This document shows positions 37,680 to 47,613 of a stretch of 64,000 nucleotides of DNA, one piece after another. The first letter of the stretch is position 1, and each line of letters begins with the position of its first letter. The translations under genes were made by a program, and so were the position numbers. Below the pieces are notes generated by a model, which ran no database searches, had not been told where the DNA came from, and was given only the letters and a program-made list of their open reading frames with translations. This DNA comes from an uncultured Clostridia bacterium (GTDB lineage: Bacteria; Bacillota; Clostridia; Christensenellales; Borkfalkiaceae), in the NCBI GenBank assembly GCA_934271735.1, contig CAKQSB010000008.1, positions 19,212 to 83,211 on the forward strand, given 5' to 3'.

Positions 37680-38621
37680 TCAGAATTTTAGTTCTTTAAT
37701 TTTTTCTGCTAAATTTTTACCGTAAATCTCCCCGCCTGAAGCGTTTGGATGTAGTTTATCGTAAAAATACTTTTCATCATGCGGAATAAGCGTATCGCCA
37801 CGAATTATTTTCACATTTTTTAAAGATGCCGAATACTTTTCGATCAACGAACGAATTTCGCATATTTCGTCGAATGCGTCGGGATAATCCGAACGCCAGA
37901 GCGGTGTTATAACCAAAACGGGGATATCTCCGTATACCGACGGTAATTTTTCAAAAAACTCCGCAACATATTTCTCTTTATCAGCCCAATAACAAAGATT
38001 CGTTCCCATTGCGATAACAACCTTATCCGGAGTAAATTTTTCCAGCGGCATAAGAGAATTTTTGTCGAAATAATACCCGCCTATTCCTTGATTCAAAATC
38101 TCGTAATTCAGTATTCGGTTCGCAACGTTTACAAACGTTTGCCCCGTTTCGAAAGTTCCGTATCCTTGCGTAATACTATCGCCTATGAATAAGACTTTTT
38201 TACCTTTTTCAACGGCAAAAACGTCCGCATCGGAATAAAAATTCTTAATAGCAATATCCGCGTCGACCGGGAAATACAAAGTTACTTTCTTTTCTCCGTT
38301 TTTAAGCAAGTATTCAAGCGTTCCCTCTTCTGCAAGATCCGTAACTTTGTTTTGAGCAAAAAGATTTCCGTTTACATATAAGTCGAAAGTATCTTTACTC
38401 GATACGCCTAAAATTTTGTATTCAAAACCGAATTTCGTAGCGTTAGTAGTAAATTCAAGAGTTATCGAACCGTCAAAAGTCGTGCGAACAAAAAAGAAAT
38501 CGTTGAATTTAAGATATTCACGCTGCTTCTTCGAATAACGCGAAAAACTCATATATCCGTCTTCACAAGGTGAATAATCATAGACGCCGTGGAAGAATTT
38601 TTTTAAATCATTGTTATCCAT
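37680..38621 (-). CDS. SGNH/GDSL-family esterase with N-terminal beta domain
   Basis: A 313-residue protein without a signal peptide. The N-terminal 135 residues look like a beta-sandwich; the SGNH fold begins at KKVLFIGDSITQGYG with nucleophile Ser149 (block I). Block II is NQGIGG (about 177-182), block III VVIAMGTNLCYW, and block V YDKLHPNASG with the catalytic Asp and His. This layout resembles CE2-type carbohydrate acetylesterases, so deacetylation of an imported or surface sugar is plausible. The RBS is AGAGGA. It lies downstream of the beta-glucuronidase gene across a strong hairpin. Confidence 0.85.
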   Translation of the reverse strand: MDNNDLKKFFHGVYDYSPCEDGYMSFSRYSKKQREYLKFNDFFFVRTTFDGSITLEFTTNATKFGFEYKILGVSSKDTFDLYVNGNLFAQNKVTDLAEEGTLEYLLKNGEKKVTLYFPVDADIAIKNFYSDADVFAVEKGKKVLFIGDSITQGYGTFETGQTFVNVANRILNYEILNQGIGGYYFDKNSLMPLEKFTPDKVVIAMGTNLCYWADKEKYVAEFFEKLPSVYGDIPVLVITPLWRSDYPDAFDEICEIRSLIEKYSASLKNVKIIRGDTLIPHDEKYFYDKLHPNASGGEIYGKNLAEKIKELKF

Positions 38622-38643
38622 TATCTATTCCTCTGACTATCAT

Positions 38644-38676
38644 AAACGGCGCGGCGAAATATCTGCCGCGCCGTTT
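38644..38676 (-). promoter_or_regulatory. Intercistronic 12-bp hairpin between the beta-glucuronidase and SGNH esterase genes
   Basis: AAACGGCGCGGC pairs perfectly with GCCGCGCCGTTT around a 9-base loop, starting three bases after the beta-glucuronidase stop codon. On the minus strand no T-tract follows, so it is more likely an mRNA stabiliser or processing site than a terminator. Confidence 0.65.
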
Positions 38677-38678
38677 GC

Positions 38679-40436
38679 TCATTTTTCTGTTTTATTTTGC
38701 CAACGCTCTTTCAGATAAAAAGCAGCCGATTTTGGTTGTCTTTCTCTGGTAAACACGCCTTTACGGTTTCCGTTTACCCGAATTGTACCTTGCTTTGTCA
38801 TAAAATCGGCGAAATTCCAAACCAATTCACCCTGAACATAAGGCAATTCGTCGAATATTCTGCAATATTCCCTTAAAAAATCAGTTTGATATTCTTCGGA
38901 AAACGCAACCGAAGGCAAAGAATGCATTCCCTCTATTGCCTCTGCACCGAATTCAAACATAATAATAGGTTTCTTAAATTGCTCGTAATACGCTTCTAAA
39001 TCACGTTTCAAAAGCGGTTCTGCGGCCTTAATATTACCTATTTCGTCATACCAACCGAAATAGCGGTTAAGCCCGATAAAATCCACAAGATCGCCGACCT
39101 TATTACCTTCGCAAGCACGCGTAAGTTCTGCAATCGTAACAGGTAAATCGGTAAGAGAGCGAACGTATTCGATTACCTTTGAAAAGTATTCCCTGCCTGT
39201 ATCCTCATAGGTTGCGGCTTCATTAGCAACGCTTACCATTGCCAGACACGGATGGTTTTTATCTCGTTCCAACATAAGTCTGAGCGATTCTTTATGCAAC
39301 GCAAGCGTGGTATCGTCAAGCCTGTTTTCGCCATATGTATAGTCGGGCCAATTATTGCATCCCACAGCGGGAACCTCATCAACGACGAGCAATCCGTATT
39401 CATCCGCGAGATCCATAATTTCTTCGGCATACGGATAATGACTTGTTCTGAAACAGTTAGCGTTTATCCATTTGAGAAGTTCAAAATCTCTTATATTGAC
39501 GGCAGAATTATTCCCTTTACCTATAATCGGAAAATCCTCGTGCATTCCGAACCCTTTAAGATAAACCGGGTTATCGTTAACATACAAACATTTATCATCA
39601 TAAGAAATCTTTCTTATTCCGAATTTCTCATGATAGCAGTCCGTTGCCGTGCGTACTGTAAGGGTATAAAGATATGCGTTTTTTACTTGCCACAAATTCG
39701 GATTAACAATATAGAGTTCACCCGTTTCACTCGTAGCCACTGTGTTACCGTTTTCATCCGTAACGGAATATGCCGCTTTTGTTTTGTCACCTTTAAGTTC
39801 AACCGAAACCGCATGATAATCATCTTCTGCAACGGTTTTTATTATTATATCATCAATATGTTTTTTTGGCAACGAATATATATATACATCACGATGAATA
39901 CCGGTATAATTGTAAAAATCGTGATTTATGATTTGTTTCTCTTTTCCAAACAATTTTGAATCGCCGGAAACGGGATATTTACCCAAACGATCATAAACAA
40001 ACAAATCGTTGCCGTTTACAAGTCTGCCGGACGGCAAAGTGTGATAATCAAGCCTGTTATCTATAATAACCGTAAGCCTGTTTATTTCCTTAAGTTCCGG
40101 TAAAAGCAAATCTATGGGTAAAAAAGCCGCATCGCTTCCGCCTATATACTCGCCATTCAAATAAACTCTGCATTTATGACTTGTCGCACCTATACGCAAA
40201 CGATATTCTCTGTCTTTTTCGAGAGGACATGAAAATTGAGTTTCATATGCGACCTTACCGACATACTCACGCAGATCGATTTCGGTAACAACATCATTCA
40301 TGCTTGCCGGAACCGACATAAGCCTATAATCTTTTAACGGCTCGACGGGTAAGAACCCGTCGTCGACCGTTTTGAACCTCCATATGCCGTTAATATTAAC
40401 GGCACTTCTACAAATATTTGTTTGTACTTTCAGCAT
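38679..40436 (-). CDS. uidA: GH2 beta-glucuronidase
   Basis: A 585-residue GH2 enzyme with jelly-roll sugar-binding domain (about 10-180), Ig-like domain (about 185-275) and TIM barrel (about 276-585). The acid/base is Glu406 (VSVANEAAT) and the nucleophile Glu495 (IIMFEFGAEA). The NxK motif that recognises the glucuronate carboxylate is present as Asn557-Arg-Lys559 (RVNGNRKGVFTRERQPK), which separates glucuronidases from galactosidases. The region after DEVPAVGCNNW is short, so it should be of the mini-loop or no-loop type. There is no signal peptide, so it acts in the cytoplasm on imported glucuronides. The RBS is weak. It is the enzyme that best indicates the substrate of this locus. Confidence 0.92.
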   Translation of the reverse strand: MLKVQTNICRSAVNINGIWRFKTVDDGFLPVEPLKDYRLMSVPASMNDVVTEIDLREYVGKVAYETQFSCPLEKDREYRLRIGATSHKCRVYLNGEYIGGSDAAFLPIDLLLPELKEINRLTVIIDNRLDYHTLPSGRLVNGNDLFVYDRLGKYPVSGDSKLFGKEKQIINHDFYNYTGIHRDVYIYSLPKKHIDDIIIKTVAEDDYHAVSVELKGDKTKAAYSVTDENGNTVATSETGELYIVNPNLWQVKNAYLYTLTVRTATDCYHEKFGIRKISYDDKCLYVNDNPVYLKGFGMHEDFPIIGKGNNSAVNIRDFELLKWINANCFRTSHYPYAEEIMDLADEYGLLVVDEVPAVGCNNWPDYTYGENRLDDTTLALHKESLRLMLERDKNHPCLAMVSVANEAATYEDTGREYFSKVIEYVRSLTDLPVTIAELTRACEGNKVGDLVDFIGLNRYFGWYDEIGNIKAAEPLLKRDLEAYYEQFKKPIIMFEFGAEAIEGMHSLPSVAFSEEYQTDFLREYCRIFDELPYVQGELVWNFADFMTKQGTIRVNGNRKGVFTRERQPKSAAFYLKERWQNKTEK

Positions 40437-40453
40437 TATTTTAGTCTTTAATT

Positions 40454-42367
40454 TTATTTAGTAGTAAAAGTTACGCCGGAAGGTAAACTCTTGATTTCTG
40501 TTTCGGGTTTTGCATTGTCGCTGTTGCAACCTATAAGTATATACGAAGCCGCGATGATTTTTACGCCCTCAAACTCGTTTGACGTACATCTGTGTCCGAA
40601 TAAATTTACGATATTTTTACCCGAAGCGTTTATCGTCACTTTTTTCAGTCTGCTTTCTATCAAAAATCTTGAAGACAATAAACCGACGTCATATTTTATG
40701 ACATATCCTTTTACTTCTTCCTGTACCTCATATTCGCCGACGTTTACCGTAACGTCAATCAAATCTGCGTCTCTTATCGTATGAGCAAGTAAAGTCGAAT
40801 TCATAACGCCAAGATAATGAACGTTATCGAACGTAATATTTTTTATTACCGCGCCGGAGCCGATATGACCGAATATTCCGCCTGTGCCTACAGTTATATT
40901 CTTAACTTTAAATCCGTTGCCGTCAAGAACGCCTTTGAATCCGGTCGCTCCGTTAGAAGGATTAGAATTATCTCTTATAGCGGTACAAGTTCCGTAATCG
41001 GCAAAATCAACGTCGGCGGTGAGAATATAGTAACCCGTAAACGCCTTATAAGCGCCGTCAACCATTTTGAATTCGTCAAAATCGGTTGCTTTTGTAAGAA
41101 TTTTTGTGCATACGTCGGCAGTCGCTATATAACAGTACTTGTCGGTATAAATAATCATATCCGCAGATACTTTTTCATTTCCGCCGTTAGGCATAAGACT
41201 CTTATCGAAAGAAACTACGTTTTCGTTTATTTCCGTGGAAACGGTCGTTCCGTTTAGCGTTATTTCCTCGACCGTTCCGATAAGTCCCGCAGGAACAGTC
41301 AACGAACCGTTTTCCCTGCCGACAATTATTCTTTCAGTCAATTCTTTTTCGGGTAATCTTACTACGAGATTTATTTTTACAAGTGTGTCTTCTCCGTTTG
41401 CCGTATATTTACCGATGAGCATCGTATTTCCGCGTGCCTTTGCTTTAATCGTATATCCGTTGTCGGCATTTCCCGTTATTTCAGCTTTCGATTCATCGAA
41501 ATCGGCATTGTAGTCCGCACCCGCATCAAACTCGACTTTTGCGTTTTCTTGTTTGCTACCGTTTATCTGCACGGAAAAATCAAGATTAACGGTATCTTTA
41601 AGTCCGAGTTCTCCGTTTTCAGTTACAAGCGTAAGTTTATAAGAACCTTCAAGTCTCTCGAAATCATCTTCGTTTTCGGGTTCTATAACAACTTCGTTTG
41701 CATAAACGGTTACGGTGAAAGTCCTTTCGGAAATCGAACCTCTTATTTCAGCGAAAACAGAGAAAGAAGTGAGACCCGCTTTTACGCCTTTTACGGTCAA
41801 TAAACCGTTTTCGTCAACGTTAGCGGTCGCCACGCCTTCGACTGCATTTTCTGACACAGAAACCGAATACCGGATATTTTCATTGAGTTTGTTACCGTTA
41901 AATTCGGCATACAGTTGCGCCTTAAACTCTCCTCCGCCGGCAATACGAATTTCGTTATTTACACCTTTAATACTCGCGCTGTAAGGCGAATCGGAAACTA
42001 TAACTCTGCATTTTGCGTTTTCTTCGCCGACACTCGCAACGATATCGCAAGCGCCGACGTTTTTAGCCGTAACTATGCCTTTGTCGGTTACAGACGCAAT
42101 ATTTTCATCACTGCTCGTAAACATTGCAACCGAACCGTCAGACGTCGTTGCCACAATGGCAGCCGTTTCATATTTGGTCAATTCGAGCGAAGTTTCGTTA
42201 AGCGTAATTGTTACGCTTATCTTTTCGCTGTCGGAAGAACCGGAATCGGAATAATCCGAACCCGAGTTCGAATCGTTATTTTTCTTGCATCCTGCGAGGG
42301 ACACGGCAAAACATAAAACAATAACGAATATGAGGGATAAAATAACATTTATTTTTCTTTTAGACAT
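40454..42367 (-). CDS. Lipoprotein with Big_2 Ig-like domains and GLUG-like C-terminus
   Basis: A 637-residue lipoprotein (lipobox SLAGC, Cys27). The N-terminus holds a Big_2 domain (ITLNETSLELTKYETAAIVA ... ENIASVTDKGIVTAKNVGA), followed by a second Ig-like domain to about 220. The C-terminal 250 residues carry a partial right-handed solenoid (YYILTADVDFADYGTCTAI, GFKGVLDGNGFKVKNITVG, GIFGHIGSGAVIKNITFDN). The same layout recurs in the lipoprotein 56411-59131. I chose ATG 42367 (AGGAGTG site) over the in-frame codon at 42403, because the lipoprotein signal starts there and it removes an overlap with the upstream gene. Probable glycan-binding surface protein. Confidence 0.82.
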   Translation of the reverse strand: MSKRKINVILSLIFVIVLCFAVSLAGCKKNNDSNSGSDYSDSGSSDSEKISVTITLNETSLELTKYETAAIVATTSDGSVAMFTSSDENIASVTDKGIVTAKNVGACDIVASVGEENAKCRVIVSDSPYSASIKGVNNEIRIAGGGEFKAQLYAEFNGNKLNENIRYSVSVSENAVEGVATANVDENGLLTVKGVKAGLTSFSVFAEIRGSISERTFTVTVYANEVVIEPENEDDFERLEGSYKLTLVTENGELGLKDTVNLDFSVQINGSKQENAKVEFDAGADYNADFDESKAEITGNADNGYTIKAKARGNTMLIGKYTANGEDTLVKINLVVRLPEKELTERIIVGRENGSLTVPAGLIGTVEEITLNGTTVSTEINENVVSFDKSLMPNGGNEKVSADMIIYTDKYCYIATADVCTKILTKATDFDEFKMVDGAYKAFTGYYILTADVDFADYGTCTAIRDNSNPSNGATGFKGVLDGNGFKVKNITVGTGGIFGHIGSGAVIKNITFDNVHYLGVMNSTLLAHTIRDADLIDVTVNVGEYEVQEEVKGYVIKYDVGLLSSRFLIESRLKKVTINASGKNIVNLFGHRCTSNEFEGVKIIAASYILIGCNSDNAKPETEIKSLPSGVTFTTK

Positions 42368-42387
42368 ATCTTTCACTCCTCGCCGTA

Positions 42388-44508
42388 TCAATCTAAATCC
42401 CAATCGGCAAAAACGACGTCCGCCAACTGCCCTTCTTTAAGATGAGTATTTTGCAACGAGTTAAAATCATTATAAAATGCTTTACGAAGAGCTTTTAATT
42501 GAGTTTCGTTATAAGTCGAAGCGTAAGTCGTACATAAAACCAATCTCGGGAACTGCGATTCTATAAGGATATTTTTATATAATATCTCATATTTTTCTGG
42601 ATCGGTTTCCTTATACGGTTCTATCGCTTTATATGCCTTGTCGAAAAGTTCAATCCAATGATTTATCATTCCCTGCGGCCATATTTCTTCGCCGGCAAGT
42701 GCATTTGAGTGAACACTGCCGCCTGTTTTGGATTCTTTCGCGCGTTGATTTGCCTGAAGCTCGTTAAAATATTGGCGCATATACGGCTCGGCTTCCGCAA
42801 AATAGTTTTTAAACCAGAAATCGACCACTTCGCCGTAATTATAGTTGCAATTAAATTCAAATTTTGCGGCAAGGTAATCTCTTAATTTAGCAAATCCGCT
42901 GCAATTCGAATTTTCGTAAGATCCTTCGCTGTAAACGTAACTTGCGTTATAACTCTTGAAGAAGCGCAAATTCTCGGGAATGGTTTCAAAACTGTTATAC
43001 GGGTAAAAATACATCCAATAATTTACTTCGTAAAGCCAAAGATACATTTTTCCGCCGAGTCCCGCCCATGCTCTTACGGCATTTGCATAAACCTGATTCT
43101 CTGTTTCGTAGAAACTATGAACATAATTCGCCGCCGACGCCGCATATTCTACCGAAACGCGATTGTGGCAAACAAGTTTTTCATTATTTCCGTTTTCGTC
43201 TTTTTGCAAAACTGCCTGAACCGTTCCGTTTTCGTCTTTTATAAATCTGTAAAGATCGTCGGGTTGCCCTTTTCCTTCCGCATCGTAGATAATATCGCCG
43301 TTCGCATTGTGCACGACGGGAGCTTTAACGCCCGTGCCGTAAGCAAGGAGAACTATATTGAATTCCTTGTTTTCGGGGAAGCCGTCTCTTATTGCCTGAG
43401 CCGAATCAAGGTATTCGTTAACCTTATCGGCAACGTCGTTCGTAAAAGTAAGCATCGCGCCGGAAATTGTGTTTCCGTAATGCTCATAGGATTGACGGCA
43501 GGCATCGCAGGAACAATGCGTAACGTCGTTATAGCCTAACAATACGTCGTTTTGCGAAATTCTGATGTTATCGACGCTCGGTTTTGCCTTCATAAAACCG
43601 ATTATGGCATTTGCATAGGTTTCCGTCATCGCATTGTATTCCGACTCGTCTCCGTGCGCGGTAAAGCAAGGCTGCCACTGATTGTTTTTAAGTTTTCCGT
43701 TTTCAATCTCCATTGTATCGGAAAACCAAAGAGGATGAGCGGCTTTTTCGGCATTCGTGGTAAAATCGGTTATATTATGAACGGCATTAGTACCCGTATT
43801 CATAATAAGTTCCCCGGTAGAAAATCCCATATCGTACTTTTTAGCCGAAGTCATCTTATTACTCGCTACACGGTAAGCATAATCGGGTGCTTCGACTATA
43901 TCCATAGTCGGAATAACCCCGTCCGTCTTGGTAAACACGACCATATCGGCGGACAGTTTTTCGTAGCCTAAAACATATTTCAGAAACGCTATCGCGCCCA
44001 TCTGATAACCGCGGTCGGAATAAGCCTGAATAAATACGCTCTCCTCGACTGTAGTAACCATATACCCCGAAACTCCGAGTTCGGAATAATCTGGTAAAGA
44101 AAGCCCTGCTTCTTCAAATGCTCTGTCGTTACCGACAAATATATACTTTCCGCCGACTTCGCCTTCGGATGCCTCGGGAACATCGACCTTGCTTGCGGCA
44201 ACGGTCTGTCTTTGTATAAGACTTATCGCTCCCGACGTCTGCCAATCTCCGCCGACTATTTTATATTCGGTCGAGCCGTTTTTTACATATGTGCCGACAG
44301 GCTTATTATAATTAACATTCACATTATGCAGCGAATTCGTAACATAATGAGCGCCGTCTGCCGTTGCCGGCGATATCGGAGACGGAATACTTCCGCCATC
44401 CGACTGACTACCGCTGTTATCGCCTTTCTTGCAAGCAGTAAGACCTAATACGACACTGCCGGAAAGACACAATGCGGTTAATAAAGAAATTATTTTTTTA
44501 CCTTTCAT
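42388..44508 (-). CDS. DUF4838-family lipoprotein (putative glycoside hydrolase-like)
   Basis: A 706-residue lipoprotein (lipobox GLTAC, Cys26). The N-terminal domain (about 55-190) resembles the alpha-glucuronidase-type N-domain (YIFVGNDRAFEEAGL, GYQMGAIAFLKYVLG). The barrel-like domain matches what I recall of DUF4838 proteins: CFTAHGDESEYNAM, ISQNDVLLGYNDVTHCSC and CDACR, AVRAWAGLGGKMYLWLYEVN, WFKNYFAEAEPYMRQYF. The HCSCDAC cluster could bind a metal. These proteins occur in glycan loci, but an activity is not established for this one. The RBS is AAGGAG. It is surface-anchored and may attack the glycan before import. Confidence 0.8.
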   Translation of the reverse strand: MKGKKIISLLTALCLSGSVVLGLTACKKGDNSGSQSDGGSIPSPISPATADGAHYVTNSLHNVNVNYNKPVGTYVKNGSTEYKIVGGDWQTSGAISLIQRQTVAASKVDVPEASEGEVGGKYIFVGNDRAFEEAGLSLPDYSELGVSGYMVTTVEESVFIQAYSDRGYQMGAIAFLKYVLGYEKLSADMVVFTKTDGVIPTMDIVEAPDYAYRVASNKMTSAKKYDMGFSTGELIMNTGTNAVHNITDFTTNAEKAAHPLWFSDTMEIENGKLKNNQWQPCFTAHGDESEYNAMTETYANAIIGFMKAKPSVDNIRISQNDVLLGYNDVTHCSCDACRQSYEHYGNTISGAMLTFTNDVADKVNEYLDSAQAIRDGFPENKEFNIVLLAYGTGVKAPVVHNANGDIIYDAEGKGQPDDLYRFIKDENGTVQAVLQKDENGNNEKLVCHNRVSVEYAASAANYVHSFYETENQVYANAVRAWAGLGGKMYLWLYEVNYWMYFYPYNSFETIPENLRFFKSYNASYVYSEGSYENSNCSGFAKLRDYLAAKFEFNCNYNYGEVVDFWFKNYFAEAEPYMRQYFNELQANQRAKESKTGGSVHSNALAGEEIWPQGMINHWIELFDKAYKAIEPYKETDPEKYEILYKNILIESQFPRLVLCTTYASTYNETQLKALRKAFYNDFNSLQNTHLKEGQLADVVFADWDLD

Positions 44509-44519
44509 CTTTTTTCTCC

Positions 44520-47500
44520 TTATTCTACCGTAACGACAAACGATCTGGTCGATATGTTACCAAACTCATCGCTTACCGAAATATACATAACGTATTTGCC
44601 GGCTTTTGTCGTTTTGAACGCATTAGAACTACCGTCAAGTATTGTCATTTTTCCTTCGGTGTTTATAACGTATTTTGTAACGATAAGTTTATCCGAAGCC
44701 GTTACGTTATCCGTTGCCGTAAAGTTCGGAAGAATAATCGTATCGCCCGCTTTTGCGGTTTTTGTATATCCCGAAGTTATCTCGATTACCGGAGCCTCTG
44801 TGTCGATAACGTTAATGAAAGCAGTGAATTTTCTGCTGCCTACCGCCCAATTCTCTTTATTTGCCGTATATTTTGCGTTCCAGACTCCGTATTTATCGAG
44901 TTTTATGACATACTCCTTGCCTGCGTCGACGTTTTCAAGCCGTACGCCGTTAATATCCGTCGCAATATTGCCTTCACCGTTATAAACCGAAAGTTTAACT
45001 GAAACATTTGGAGAAAACGTATCGCCTGCCGTAACGGAACGAAGAATGTATTCATCGCCTATATTATAGTTTCCGCCGTAATCTCCGTTAATTTTTATGG
45101 TCGGCTTCGCATAATCGCCCGTATCGGAAGAAAGCACGTTGCCTGAAACAGCATCTATTTTATATTCCGCGCCTCGTGAAGCGTTTTCGACTGCAAAATC
45201 GAAGTATATTTTACCAGACGGGAAACCGTTGAATGTTTCGCCGTTATCGTATTTGCTTATGGGAACATTGGTCTTATTAAACGAGAACTTGCCGCTCTTA
45301 TAACCAACCCTTATACCTTCAACACCCGAAGTTAAAACAGTTTTGAGATCGAGAGCGAAGTCGCCGTTTGCTATCGTTGTTCCTGTTGAACTCAACGTTA
45401 TGTTCAACGTTGCCGATATTGCGGGATTCATCGAATCTTTAAGCGCAATTTTTATACCGCCGAACTTGGTAAGTTTAGCAAAAGTGGTAAATTCAACCGA
45501 GAATGCGTCGGCAACCTGTGCGTTTGCAAAGGTCCATTTTACTTCTGCCGCAGCCCTCTCAATTGCGATAAGAACGCCCTTTTCGAACTCGTTTCCGTTA
45601 TCGTCTACATAACTCGTAATAAAACCGTTGCCGTAGAAATATTCCGAACAATTTATTTCCTGATCGTCACGAATTTTCAACACAGCAACTTCCGTAGTTC
45701 CGTTGTTGTACTCTTCTTTTCCGCAATAATACGTTATTTTTACCTTATCTTTGCTATTTCTGACCGCAGGTATAAACGTTTCTCCTGAAGTATACGTTTC
45801 GGTTTTTCCGTTTTGATACTCTACTTTAACCGAACATAGTTTCTTCTCCTGCTTGCCCGACGAATAGTCGTCGCAGTAAAGTTCCGGTAAAAGATATTCC
45901 GATCCTTCGATAAAAACAGGCGCGAGGCTTACCGACTCGTTAAAAAACGGCTCTTCGCTTGCAACGGCGTTGATTGTAACAGACGCTTTCCCCGTATTGC
46001 CGACATAATCGGTCGCAGTGTAAGTAACGGTCCATTCGCCGTCTTTTTCAAATCTGAAACCTTGAGTCACTTCAAAAGTTTCACCGTCATGAGTGGCTGT
46101 TATTATTATATTCTTATCGCCGCTGCCGCCACTGACTTCAGCGCCGCTAAAATCAACGGGATAACCGAGTTTTACTTGATTTCCTATATCGGGTAACTTT
46201 ATAAAGCTTATCGGGGCAATTTCCCCGCCTGCGTGCATAATGTACACTTCTTCGCTTTCATTACCGGAATAGTCTTTTACCTTGTAAACAATCGCATAAT
46301 ATCCGGTTTTTTCCGGCACAAACGCGCCGTTAATGATACTTATTGAAACAGGATAAGCCGACGAGTAATTATAATATACGTTAACGTCGGGAACGAGTTC
46401 ACCCGAATAATCGTCATACGCAGTGACCGTGGGCAACGTATAAGCTCTGCCGACAACGCCTTCAGGCATTTTCTCATAAGGAGTATTTACCGTAATAACC
46501 GGCGAATCGTTATCGGAGAAAGAGTTCCCCTTTATATCGACGCCGAGAACTTCGGTCAAACAGAAATTAGCCGTAGTCGACGAATATCCGGAAGCGGAAA
46601 GGCTTAAACGAACCTTATCGCTCTTGAATCCCGTCCATACATCTTTGTAATAATCAACACTGTTAAGTTGCGAAACAAGATTTCCTTGAGCCGAGATTTT
46701 CGTTGTCTGCGCATCGAAGGAAGCAGAAATAAGCCACTTATCGGGAGCAATAGGCGTAGCCGCCCCACCCCACTTAAGATTTACGCCATCATCGGAGTTA
46801 AACTGCGCAACCCATGAGCCTAAAATAAGCGTCCCCTTTCCGTTGTTTACCTCAAGCCCGCTCGACCGCTCGTAACCCGTCATTACCTGACCTTGACCTG
46901 CGGCAGCAATACACATCTGTCCGAGTGAGTTACCGTTTATCGTCCACCGCATTATATCTATGTTGACGTAAATCGACGAATCAAGCGCATCTGTTAACGT
47001 AAGAGTTAGTTTATCGAAATCTGCCGTACCGCGTTTATCGGGAGTGATAAAACCCTCGATAATGTTATTTGTAGCCGTTAAATCGGAAACGTCGATAAGT
47101 TTTGTAAAGGACAGCGTATCACCCTTCGCCAAACGAACCTGAAGACCTTCGGAGTTTGCTTCGAACTCCGTATATTTCCCATATACGGCAGAACTCTCCG
47201 CTCCGCCCATACTGTATGCCGTGTATCCGACGTTAAAATCGAATGTTTTAACGTAAATTTTACCGCCGTCAATCGCCATGTATTTTACGCCGTATTTCCC
47301 CGCCTGAGACAAACGAACCTCATCGCTTCCGTAATTCGTTCCGTCCGGGAATTCAACTACCGACGTAGCTTTCAGTTCTTTACCGTTTACGCTTAAAACG
47401 TAATCGGGTACTTTAAGCGTTTCACCGAAAACATAATTCTGTTTTATCTCGCCGCCTTTCCACTCTTCGGCGTGCGCTTTTTCTATTCCGACCACGCCTA

Positions 47501-47597
47501 TCGCCGTAGCCGAAATCGCCGTAAACGCGAGCGCGGTTACGGCAAACAATTTCAGTTTATTTTTCAAACTTTTATTTTTTGTATCTTTTTTCATCAT
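44520..47597 (-). CDS. Secreted protein with lectin-like and Ig-like domains
   Basis: A 1025-residue protein with a Sec signal peptide ending AHAEE and no lipobox cysteine. Two beta-sandwich-like regions of similar type occur (ANSEGLQVRLAKGDTLSFTK at about 145-350 and WTFANAQVADAFSVEFTTFA at about 680-830). Several Ig-like domains are introduced by NDSPVITVNTPYEKMPEG or DTEAPVIEITSGYTK and end in ...YVMYISVSDEFGN type strands. There is no membrane helix or sortase motif at the C-terminus. It lies between the ABC permeases and the DUF4838 gene in one operon, so it probably binds the glycan. A second ATG at 47594 is equally good as a start. Confidence 0.8.
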   Translation of the reverse strand: MMKKDTKNKSLKNKLKLFAVTALAFTAISATAIGVVGIEKAHAEEWKGGEIKQNYVFGETLKVPDYVLSVNGKELKATSVVEFPDGTNYGSDEVRLSQAGKYGVKYMAIDGGKIYVKTFDFNVGYTAYSMGGAESSAVYGKYTEFEANSEGLQVRLAKGDTLSFTKLIDVSDLTATNNIIEGFITPDKRGTADFDKLTLTLTDALDSSIYVNIDIMRWTINGNSLGQMCIAAAGQGQVMTGYERSSGLEVNNGKGTLILGSWVAQFNSDDGVNLKWGGAATPIAPDKWLISASFDAQTTKISAQGNLVSQLNSVDYYKDVWTGFKSDKVRLSLSASGYSSTTANFCLTEVLGVDIKGNSFSDNDSPVITVNTPYEKMPEGVVGRAYTLPTVTAYDDYSGELVPDVNVYYNYSSAYPVSISIINGAFVPEKTGYYAIVYKVKDYSGNESEEVYIMHAGGEIAPISFIKLPDIGNQVKLGYPVDFSGAEVSGGSGDKNIIITATHDGETFEVTQGFRFEKDGEWTVTYTATDYVGNTGKASVTINAVASEEPFFNESVSLAPVFIEGSEYLLPELYCDDYSSGKQEKKLCSVKVEYQNGKTETYTSGETFIPAVRNSKDKVKITYYCGKEEYNNGTTEVAVLKIRDDQEINCSEYFYGNGFITSYVDDNGNEFEKGVLIAIERAAAEVKWTFANAQVADAFSVEFTTFAKLTKFGGIKIALKDSMNPAISATLNITLSSTGTTIANGDFALDLKTVLTSGVEGIRVGYKSGKFSFNKTNVPISKYDNGETFNGFPSGKIYFDFAVENASRGAEYKIDAVSGNVLSSDTGDYAKPTIKINGDYGGNYNIGDEYILRSVTAGDTFSPNVSVKLSVYNGEGNIATDINGVRLENVDAGKEYVIKLDKYGVWNAKYTANKENWAVGSRKFTAFINVIDTEAPVIEITSGYTKTAKAGDTIILPNFTATDNVTASDKLIVTKYVINTEGKMTILDGSSNAFKTTKAGKYVMYISVSDEFGNISTRSFVVTVE

Positions 47598-47613
47598 ATC
47601 TCTCTTAAAAATA

